Assembly (NCBI RefSeq): GCF_030317115.1
Contig: NZ_JASZYF010000007.1
Span: 186,001-250,000, forward strand
Reading direction: 5' to 3'
Origin: Variovorax gracilis
Lineage (GTDB): Bacteria > Pseudomonadota > Gammaproteobacteria > Burkholderiales > Burkholderiaceae_C
DNA length: 64,000 nucleotides
Shown: in pieces, positions 56,971 to 64,000 of the stretch
Position numbering within the stretch: the stretch's first letter is position 1
How the letters are laid out: the number at the start of each line of letters is the position of its first letter
The notes under the pieces: model-generated
Told to the model about the DNA's origin: nothing
The model's input: the letters and a program-made list of their open reading frames with translations, nothing else
The model's database searches: none
Program-made: the position numbers and the translations under genes

Positions 56971-57720
56971 ATGAAAGTTCTCGTAGCTGTCAAGCGTGTC
57001 GTTGACTACAACGTCAAGGTGCGCGTCAAGTCCGATGGTTCTGGCGTGGACATCGCCAATGTGAAGATGAGCATGAACCCCTTCGACGAGATCGCCGTCG
57101 AAGAGGCCGTGCGTTTGAAGGAGAAAGGCGTTGTGACCGAAGTCGTCGCCGTGTCCTGCGGCGATGCGAAGTGCCAGGAGACCCTGCGCACGGCCATGGC
57201 CATCGGTGCCGATCGCGGCATCCTGGTCGAGACCACTGAAGAGCTCCAGCCGCTGGCCGTCGCCAAGCTGCTGAAGGCGCTGGTCGACAAGGAACAGCCC
57301 CAACTGATCATCCTCGGCAAGCAGGCGATCGACGACGACGCCAACCAGACCGGCCAGATGCTGGCTGCGCTGGGCGACCTGCCGCAAGCGACGTTTGCCT
57401 CCACGGTCGAAGTCTCGGGCGACAAGGTCAATGTGACCCGTGAAGTGGACGGCGGCCTGGAGACCATCTCCCTGTCGTTGCCCGCAGTCATCACCACCGA
57501 CCTGCGCCTGAACGAGCCGCGCTACGTGACCTTGCCCAACATCATGAAGGCCAAGAAGAAGCAGCTCGACACCGTCAAGCCCGAGGACCTCGGCGTGGAC
57601 GTCAAGTCGCGCCTGAAGACCCTGAAGGTCTCCGAGCCCCCGAAGCGCGGCGCCGGCATCAAGGTGCCCGACGTGGCCACCCTCGTCGAGAAGCTGAAGA
57701 ACGAAGCCAAGGTGATCTGA
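56971..57720 (+). CDS. etfB: Electron transfer flavoprotein beta subunit
   Basis: A 249-residue ETF beta subunit: [20 protein letters not shown], the AMP/ATPase-like signature, and the recognition loop near [20 protein letters not shown]. With EtfA it carries electrons from acyl-CoA dehydrogenase to ETF-ubiquinone oxidoreductase. The ATG follows GGAGATAAA. It is two bases upstream of etfA. Because the operon also encodes a dehydrogenase, this pair may be dedicated to it. Length is normal. Confidence 0.95.
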   Translation: MKVLVAVKRVVDYNVKVRVKSDGSGVDIANVKMSMNPFDEIAVEEAVRLKEKGVVTEVVAVSCGDAKCQETLRTAMAIGADRGILVETTEELQPLAVAKLLKALVDKEQPQLIILGKQAIDDDANQTGQMLAALGDLPQATFASTVEVSGDKVNVTREVDGGLETISLSLPAVITTDLRLNEPRYVTLPNIMKAKKKQLDTVKPEDLGVDVKSRLKTLKVSEPPKRGAGIKVPDVATLVEKLKNEAKVI

Positions 57721-57722
57721 TC

Positions 57723-58661
57723 ATGACCGTACTTGTTATTGCCGAACACGACCACGCCACGCTCAAGCCGGCGACCCTGAACACCGTGACCGCGGGCATT
57801 GCCTGCGCGAGCGGCGATGTCCACGTGCTGGTGGCCGGCGCGAACGCCGCCGAAGCCGGCAAGGCGGCCGCCCAGGTCGCAGGCGTTGCCAAGGTGATCG
57901 TGGCCGACAGCCCGAGCCTGGCCGAGAACCTCGCGGAGAACGTCGCAGCACAGGTGCTGGCGATCGCCAGGAACTACAGCCACATCCTGTTCCCGGCCAC
58001 GGCCAACGGCAAGAACGTCGCGCCGCGCGTGGCCGCCTTGCTCGACGTCGCCCAGATCAGCGACATCACCAAGGTCGACAGCCCGGACACCTTCGAGCGC
58101 CCCATCTATGCGGGCAATGCCATTGCCATCGTGCAGAGCAGCGATGCGATCAAGGTCGCGACGGTGCGCACGACCGGCTTCGATGCCGCAGCGGCGACGG
58201 GCAGCAGCGCAGCAGTGGAAGCCGTCGACGGCGTGGCCGACAGCGGCAAATCGAGCTTTGTGGGCCGTGAAGTCACCAAGAGCGAGCGCCCCGAACTGAC
58301 CGCAGCCAAGATCATCGTCAGCGGTGGCCGGGCGCTGGGCAGCGCCGAGAAGTTCACCGAAGTGATGGCGCCGCTTGCGGACAAGCTCAACGCAGGCCTG
58401 GGCGCCAGCCGCGCTGCAGTGGACGCGGGCTACGCCCCGAACGACTGGCAAGTGGGCCAGACGGGCAAGATCGTCGCTCCTCAGCTCTACATCGCCGCTG
58501 GCATCTCGGGCGCGATCCAGCATCTGGCCGGCATGAAGGACTCCAAGGTGATCGTGGCGATCAACAAGGACGAAGAAGCACCGATCTTCAGCGTGGCCGA
58601 CTACGGCCTCGTGGCTGACCTGTTCACGGCCGTGCCGGAACTGATCAAGGCTCTGGACTGA
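57723..58661 (+). CDS. etfA: Electron transfer flavoprotein alpha subunit
   Basis: A 312-residue ETF alpha subunit. The N-terminal part is [20 protein letters not shown]; the FAD-binding domain has [31 protein letters not shown] and [18 protein letters not shown], with [18 protein letters not shown] at the end. All family motifs are present. Two bases separate it from etfB; the acyl-CoA dehydrogenase follows after 27 bases. Confidence 0.95.
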   Translation: MTVLVIAEHDHATLKPATLNTVTAGIACASGDVHVLVAGANAAEAGKAAAQVAGVAKVIVADSPSLAENLAENVAAQVLAIARNYSHILFPATANGKNVAPRVAALLDVAQISDITKVDSPDTFERPIYAGNAIAIVQSSDAIKVATVRTTGFDAAAATGSSAAVEAVDGVADSGKSSFVGREVTKSERPELTAAKIIVSGGRALGSAEKFTEVMAPLADKLNAGLGASRAAVDAGYAPNDWQVGQTGKIVAPQLYIAAGISGAIQHLAGMKDSKVIVAINKDEEAPIFSVADYGLVADLFTAVPELIKALD

Positions 58662-58688
58662 CCCAGTATCGAATTCAAGGAAATCCCC

Positions 58689-60479
58689 ATGAGCTATCAA
58701 GCCCCCATCAAGGACATGCTGTTCTGCATGACCGAACTTGCCGGACTCAACGAGGTGGCCACGCTGCCTGGCTTCGAGGAGGCTGGCGCCGACACCGCGC
58801 AGGCAGTGCTCGAAGAATGCGCGCGCTTCAACGAAGGCGTGATCGCACCGCTCAACGCGGAGGGCGACAGGAACCCCTCCACCTGGAAAGACGGTGTCGT
58901 GACCACGACGCCCGGCTTCAAGGACGCTTATCGCCAATATGCCGAAGGCGGATGGCAGGGCCTGCAGCACCCTGCCGACTTCGGCGGCCAGGGACTGCCG
59001 AAGACGATAGGCGCGGCCTGCATCGAGATCAACAACAGCGCCAACCTGAGCTTCGCGCTGTGTCCGCTGCTCACCGATGGCGCGATCGAGGCGCTGCTGA
59101 TCGCCGCCTCCGACGAACTGCGCCAGACCTATCTGCCGCGCATGGTCTCAGGCGAATGGACCGGCACGATGAACCTGACCGAGCCGCAAGCCGGCAGCGA
59201 CCTCTCGCTGGTGCGCAGCCGTGCAGTACCGCAACCCGACGGAACCTACAAGGTCTTCGGCACCAAGATCTTCATCACCTACGGTGAGCACGACATGGCC
59301 GAGAACATCGTGCATCTTGTGCTCGCACGTGTCACCGGCGCGCCCGAGGGTGTCAAGGGCATTAGCCTGTTCGTGGTGCCGAAGTTCATGGTTGGCAGCG
59401 ACGGAGGCCTGGGTTCCCGGAATGACGTGCACTGCGTCAGCATCGAACACAAGCTGGGCATCAAGGCCAGCCCCACCGCCGTCCTGCAGTTCGGCGATCA
59501 CGGAGGCGCCGTGGGCTACCTCGTCGGCCAGGAGAACCGCGGACTGGAGTACATGTTCATCATGATGAATGCCGCGCGCTACGCGGTGGGCGTGCAGGGC
59601 ATCGCAGTGGCTGAACGCGCTTACCAGAAGGCTGTCGCGTACGCGAAGGATCGCGTACAGGGCCGACCGGCCGACGGCTCGCTGCCGGGCGCCGGTGCGA
59701 TCATCCATCACCCCGACGTGCGCCGCATGCTGCTGACGATGCGCGCGCTGACCGAAGGCTGTCGCGCGATGGCACTCACCGCCGCGTCGGCATACGACAC
59801 CGCGCACGCGCATCCCGACGCGCAAGTCCGCGAGCGTGCTCAGGCCTTCTACGAATTCCTGGTGCCGCTGGTCAAGGGCTACAGCACCGAAGCGAGCGTG
59901 GAAGTGGCCAGCCTCGGCGTGCAGGTGCATGGCGGCATGGGCTTCATCGAGGAGACTGGAGCGGCGCAGTACCTGCGTGATGCCAGGATCCTCACGATCT
60001 ACGAAGGCACGACCGCGATCCAGGCCAACGATCTCGTGGGCCGCAAGACGGCGCGCGACGGCGGTGCCTTCGCGCAAGCCATCGCCAGCGAGATCGAGGC
60101 GACGGAGACGGCACTGGTCCGTTGCGACAACGAGGAGGCGCATGCGGTGGCAGCCCGTCTGGCTGCGGCGCGCCATGCCTTTCTCGAAGTGGTCGACTTC
60201 GTCGTCATCCGCGGAAAGACGGACCCCAACGCGGTCTACGCCGGTTCAGTGCCCTATCTGATGCTGGCCGGCAATCTCGTGGCGGGCTGGCAGCTCGGCC
60301 GCGCGCTGATGGTGGCGGAGCGCAAGCGGGCCGACGGCGAGGATGCCGAGTTCATGCGACAGAAGATTGCATTGGCACGCTTCTACGCGGACCACCTGCT
60401 GACGCGCGTGCACGGCTTGCGCGACAGCATCGTGGACGGCGCGTACTCGATCAATGAATTCCTGCCGGAAGCGTTCTGA
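58689..60479 (+). CDS. Acyl-CoA dehydrogenase (DmdC/FadE-like, long form)
   Basis: A 596-residue flavoprotein of the long acyl-CoA dehydrogenase class. It has the N-terminal MSYQAPIKDMLFCMTELAGL, the flavin loop MNLTEPQAGSDLSLVRSRAV, KIFITYGEHDMAENIVHLVL, HGGMGFIEETGAAQYLRDAR and TIYEGTTAIQANDLVGRK, then a C-terminal extension typical of this class. Such proteins are commonly annotated 3-methylmercaptopropionyl-CoA dehydrogenase, but the group is broad and the substrate is unknown. It follows etfBA, so it probably hands its electrons to that pair. Confidence 0.9.
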   Translation: MSYQAPIKDMLFCMTELAGLNEVATLPGFEEAGADTAQAVLEECARFNEGVIAPLNAEGDRNPSTWKDGVVTTTPGFKDAYRQYAEGGWQGLQHPADFGGQGLPKTIGAACIEINNSANLSFALCPLLTDGAIEALLIAASDELRQTYLPRMVSGEWTGTMNLTEPQAGSDLSLVRSRAVPQPDGTYKVFGTKIFITYGEHDMAENIVHLVLARVTGAPEGVKGISLFVVPKFMVGSDGGLGSRNDVHCVSIEHKLGIKASPTAVLQFGDHGGAVGYLVGQENRGLEYMFIMMNAARYAVGVQGIAVAERAYQKAVAYAKDRVQGRPADGSLPGAGAIIHHPDVRRMLLTMRALTEGCRAMALTAASAYDTAHAHPDAQVRERAQAFYEFLVPLVKGYSTEASVEVASLGVQVHGGMGFIEETGAAQYLRDARILTIYEGTTAIQANDLVGRKTARDGGAFAQAIASEIEATETALVRCDNEEAHAVAARLAAARHAFLEVVDFVVIRGKTDPNAVYAGSVPYLMLAGNLVAGWQLGRALMVAERKRADGEDAEFMRQKIALARFYADHLLTRVHGLRDSIVDGAYSINEFLPEAF

Positions 60480-60545
60480 CGACGAGAGCAGCCGCGCGAA
60501 GCAGGTCGTTCTTGATCGATCACTGAATCTTTGCTGAAAAACACC

Positions 60546-61801
60546 ATGACGACCGCCAGCACGACGCTAGACCACGCTCCCTCACCGGCCACCCCCATCA
60601 AGGCCGCTCACATGCTGCTATTGCTGGGGTTCATGGGTGTGCTTACATCCCTGTGGAACGACATGCTGATTCCCATGTTGCCTGCTCTGCAGAAGGATCT
60701 GGGTGCGTCCCCACCGCAAGCGCAGCAGGTGCTGTCCCTGTCATTGTCGGCCAGCGCCTTCATGGCTCTGTGGCACGGGGTGCTGGCCGATGCGTTGGGC
60801 CGCCGAGTGGTGTTGCTCGCCTCGCTTGGGGTACTCACCGTGACTTCCCTCGCATGCTTGCTGGCGACTCGCATCGAACACTTGTGGGCGCTGCGCAAGT
60901 GCAGGGATTGGCGGCGGGCTCGGGTCTGATCCTCGGGCGCGCCATCATCCGCGATCTGTACAGCGGCGAAGCCGCACAGAAGATGATCGCCCGCACCAGC
61001 TTGATCCAGACCGCGGGCCCCATAGATCTGCCGGTATTGGCGGGCTGGCTGACCGTATTCTGGGGGTGGCGCGCGGTGTTCGCCTTTCTTGGTGCGGTCG
61101 GCGCGCTGATGCTGATCGTGTATGCGCGCAAGTTGCCGGAGTCGTTGCCGCCGGAGCGCCGTCAGCCCCTCAATGCCCGCAACATCCTGTCCGGCTACCG
61201 TGCCGTGTTTGGTTCGGCGCAGTTCATGCGCGTGTCGCTTGCGCATGGGCTCAATTGGGTCGCCATGTTCGTCTATGTGGCAGGCGCCGCGCAGTTCCTC
61301 GTGACGCTTCTTGGCCGTTCGGTGACGGAGATGTACCTGGTCTTCGGGCCGATCATGGTGGCGATGAGTCTGGGCTTTGCGACTCTGCCACGATGGCTGG
61401 AGCGCTTTCGCATGCGGGGCGCGATACGTATCAGCTATAGCTTTTTCTTGCTGGCCATCCTATTGAACCTAGGGCTGGCAAGTGCGGTCCCTCCAGGCTT
61501 GGCGCACTTGCTTCCCCTCGCGGTGGGGTCGTATGCCATCGGCATGTCCATGCCGCTACTCCTGGGCCATGCACTGCAGCCCGTGGGCAACAACGCGGGC
61601 CTGGCCGCATCCACCCAGATGTTCATTCAGTTCGCCCTCATGGCACTGGGTTCGGGCCTGATCGCGCCACTGCTGTGGGACTCGCTACTGCATTTAGCGC
61701 TGGGCAATGCGGCGCTGATTGTGTCTGGAGCCTTCTTCCTGCTGTGGCAAGGCCACGCCGAGCGCAAAGCCCTGAGTCAAAGTGCGACCGGCCCGGCCTA
61801 G
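60546..61801 (+). pseudogene. Frameshifted MFS transporter (Bcr/CflA-like)
   Basis: Two overlapping frames together make one MFS drug/organic-solute carrier. The first reads MLLLLGFMGVLTSLWNDMLI through LGRRVVLLASLGVLTVTSLA and ends at 60929. The second continues from AAQVQGLAAGSGLILGRAII (near 60895) through helices to the end. Reading passes from frame one into the other by a -1 shift around 60890-60905. The first half has loop LADALGRR of Bcr/CflA type. Each half alone is useless, so it is broken or a sequencing error. Confidence 0.75.
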
Positions 61802-62567
61802 CGCCTGGGCACGACGACTTACAAGTGGGGATCAGGGAAAAAGCAACTCGTGGCGAGCACCGATTCGCCGGCCGTGTCGACGATGCGCCGCCATGTTCGG
61901 CGACGCGCTCGCGAAAGACTTAGCGTGCCGCATCGAACTCGTCCAACATGGCAAGCTCATCTTGTACCATCCGACGCGAATACCCCCACGCGTCACCGCA
62001 GAGGATCGCCCGCCCGTATGCGCAGCAGCCTCGTAGTCCTCGTGTGGGGCCCTGTGCGGCGCGCGCCGCCCGTCCGGCCGCGCCTAGCGGTCACCGACGC
62101 CGCGCCGAACCGCTCGCCACGACGGCAGTATCGGGCGCGGATCCGGCAGCCACTGCCCTACATCGGCGGCTCGCGCGACCCCGGAAGATGAAACGGCATT
62201 GAGTGACCGCTTTATGCCAGCGAATTCGTCGCCTCGGTTGACCGGATTGGGGCCCGGAATTGCCGTCCAAAGGCCGAAGGGGAAATGCCGTTCTGCAGCG
62301 TTTGCCGCCCTTCGCGTCGCAGCGACCTGCGACTCAGGTCGGCCAACAGCCGTCCTTCGTAGCGGACCGCTTTCAGAGCACAAATCGATCGACCAAGACC
62401 CCCGCTGCTGTGCCGATCAACTCGGGCCGCCACGAAGCCAATCGCGCTGCCAAAGGTGATCCAGCAAAGCTGCCTCTGAACATGCGCCCGTACACCGTCC
62501 GGGGGGCTCGAAAAATAACCTCTGACAAAACACAAACCCCAGAGTAGATTGAACGGTGAGCGAAAGG
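61802..62567. other. Non-coding gap before the TPP enzyme gene
   Basis: About 770 bases without a supported gene. Frames on both strands lack motifs and starts. It may hold the promoter of the following gene: between 62520 and 62556 the sequence is AT-richer (CTGACAAAACACAAACC), but no clear hexamers were fixed. Confidence 0.4.
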
Positions 62568-62576
62568 ATGGTCGTT

Positions 62577-64000
62577 ATGAATGGCGCACAAGCATTGTTC
62601 AAAGCACTCATCGATGCGGGGCTCGACACCTGTTTCGCCAATCCCGGCACCTCCGAGATGCAGCTCGTCTACGAGATCGGGTTGACCCCGGGCGTCCGCG
62701 CCGTTCTCTGCCTGCAGGAGAACACGGTCACCGGCGCCGCCGACGGATACGCGCGCATGGCGGGCAAACCCGCCTTTACGCTGTTGCATGTGGGCAGTGG
62801 TTTTGCCAACGGCATGGCGAATCTCCACAACGCGGGCCGGGCCAACACGCCCATCGTCAACATCGTGGGCGCCAACGCGAGCTACCACCAGCCCAATTAC
62901 CCCGAGCATGAACTGATCAACGGCAGGATCGTCGACCTCGCGCGCGTCGTTTCGCATTGGGCGCACGAAGCCAAGTCCGCCAGCGACCTGGCCGTCCTCG
63001 GTGCGCTGGCCGCGCGTTATTCCCGGATCGGTGCCGGGAAGATCTGCACGTTGATCGCGCCGACCAACTGCCACTGGGATCCTGCCGTCGCTCCACCGGT
63101 AGTTGCCGGAGCGATGGAGACACCGAAAGTCTCGCCAGAGGCCATCCAGGAAGTCGCGGCGCTGCTGGCCAACGGGAAGAGAACGGGGATCGTGTTGGGG
63201 AGCCACGCGATGTATGGCGAAGGGCTGGAACTGGCGGGGCGCATCGCCGCGAAAACAGGGGCCGTCCTGCTCGGCGAGACCTTTCCGTCCCGCTTCGCCC
63301 GGGGAGAAGGCCGCGTGCGGGTCGAGCTGATCGAGTACATGCTCGAGATGGCCGTCAAGGTCCTTGCGCCGTATGAGCAACTCCTCCTCGTGGGTGCGCT
63401 GCCCCCTGTTTCCACGTTCGCCTATGAAGGCCAGCCGCTCACGAAAGTGCCGGACGGCTGCCAGTTGGCCACGCTGGCGACCGTCGAACACGACCTGCAG
63501 GCTGCGCTCGGCGATCTCGCCAATGCGGTCGGCGCGCCATCCGCGGCGGTGACGCGCCAGTCGCGTTCAACAGCTCCCGCTCCGACGGGCGCACTGACGC
63601 CGAGCGCCATCGGAAAGAGCCTCTGCGCGTTGCTCCCCGAGAACGCGATCCTCGTGGACGAAGGGGCCACGATGTCATCGCCGATCTTTCATGCCACCGA
63701 AGGGGCACGCGCGCACGACTACCTGCATGCGGTGTGCGGTGGCGCCATCGGCGGCGGACTCCCCCTGGCCTTGGGCGCCGCGGTGGCGTGCCCGGATCGC
63801 AAGACGGTGGTCTTCCAAGGCGACGGCTGCGGGATGTACACAGTCCAAGCGCTCTGGTCGATGGCGAGGGAGCAGGCCAATGTCATCGTCGTCCTACTCA
63901 GGAACGACGCGTATGCGATCCTGGAAGTGGAACTCGCGCGGGTTCGCGAAGGCGACGCTAACGAAAGGATGGAATCAATGATGCATCTGAGCGATCCGAC
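62577..64000 (+). CDS. Thiamine-diphosphate enzyme, acetolactate-synthase-like (partial)
   Basis: An open frame of 474 codons without stop, cut by the window end. It is a ThDP-dependent enzyme of the acetolactate synthase/benzoylformate decarboxylase family: FANPGTSEMQLVYEIG, the catalytic Glu in LCLQENTVTGAADGYARMAG, a central domain, and the ThDP motif FQGDGCGMYTVQALWSMARE ending in LLRND (GDG-x-N). The start with MNGAQALFKALIDAG follows AAAGG; ATG at 62568 and GTG at 62556 are in frame alternatives. Whether it makes acetolactate, decarboxylates a 2-keto acid or acts on another substrate is open. Confidence 0.85.
   Translation, partial: MNGAQALFKALIDAGLDTCFANPGTSEMQLVYEIGLTPGVRAVLCLQENTVTGAADGYARMAGKPAFTLLHVGSGFANGMANLHNAGRANTPIVNIVGANASYHQPNYPEHELINGRIVDLARVVSHWAHEAKSASDLAVLGALAARYSRIGAGKICTLIAPTNCHWDPAVAPPVVAGAMETPKVSPEAIQEVAALLANGKRTGIVLGSHAMYGEGLELAGRIAAKTGAVLLGETFPSRFARGEGRVRVELIEYMLEMAVKVLAPYEQLLLVGALPPVSTFAYEGQPLTKVPDGCQLATLATVEHDLQAALGDLANAVGAPSAAVTRQSRSTAPAPTGALTPSAIGKSLCALLPENAILVDEGATMSSPIFHATEGARAHDYLHAVCGGAIGGGLPLALGAAVACPDRKTVVFQGDGCGMYTVQALWSMAREQANVIVVLLRNDAYAILEVELARVREGDANERMESMMHLSDP

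Overview
The window looks like a chromosomal segment of a high-GC betaproteobacterium of the Comamonadaceae, most likely Variovorax or a close relative. This is inferred from gene order (rppH, CNP1-like, proB, obgE, rpmA, rplU, ispB, tRNA-Pro, pilBCD, coaE, zapD, yacG, argJ, secA), from the many orphan tripartite-tricarboxylate receptors, and from the aliphatic/aromatic acid catabolic genes. No rRNA genes or CRISPR arrays are visible. One tRNA gene, tRNA-Pro(CGG), is present.

Region 1 (1-20.2 kb) is core genome: RNA decapping (rppH), proline synthesis (proB), the ribosomal operon rplU-rpmA followed by obgE, quinone side-chain synthesis (ispB), the type IV pilus assembly set pilB-pilC-pilD with coaE, zapD and yacG, arginine synthesis (argJ) and protein secretion (secA). 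One intrusion stands out: a membrane O-acyltransferase plus an AlgJ/AlgX-type SGNH protein sit between coaE and zapD.

Region 2 (20.2-37.3 kb) is an accessory island. In order it holds a MerR-like regulator, a decayed dnaE2 3' end, an AT-rich palindrome and promoter cluster, a ParB-like gene followed by two tandem paralogs of a family I do not recognise, a remnant of a ribbon-helix-helix antitoxin, a tyrosine integrase, a DUF4041/GIY-YIG protein, a PIN-like and membrane-anchored Mrr-like nuclease pair, a divergent helicase IV-like protein with a nuclease-like insert, an IS91-family element with its own tyrosine recombinase, and a single-domain or truncated FixJ-type response regulator. Several of these resemble phage-defence components.

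Region 3 (37.3-64 kb) is a CoA-dependent acid catabolism cluster. It contains two rearranged copies of a module made of a beta-keto acid cleavage enzyme (BKACE/DUF849), an AraC-type regulator and a carboxymuconolactone-decarboxylase-like protein. The two control regions share 71 of 78 bases. Around them are an acyl-CoA ligase, an acyl-CoA dehydrogenase with its own electron transfer flavoprotein (etfBA), two MaoC hydratases, two SDR dehydrogenases, a TauD-type oxygenase, two solute receptors, MFS carriers, a YeiH-type exporter and a polyhydroxyalkanoate set (depolymerase, MaoC, PHA synthase). The inferred scheme is: uptake, CoA activation, dehydrogenation, hydration, oxidation to a beta-keto acid, cleavage with acetyl-CoA by BKACE, and PHA as a carbon store. 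The substrate cannot be read from sequence. One acyl-CoA dehydrogenase and one MFS gene are frameshifted. The window ends inside a thiamine-diphosphate enzyme gene.
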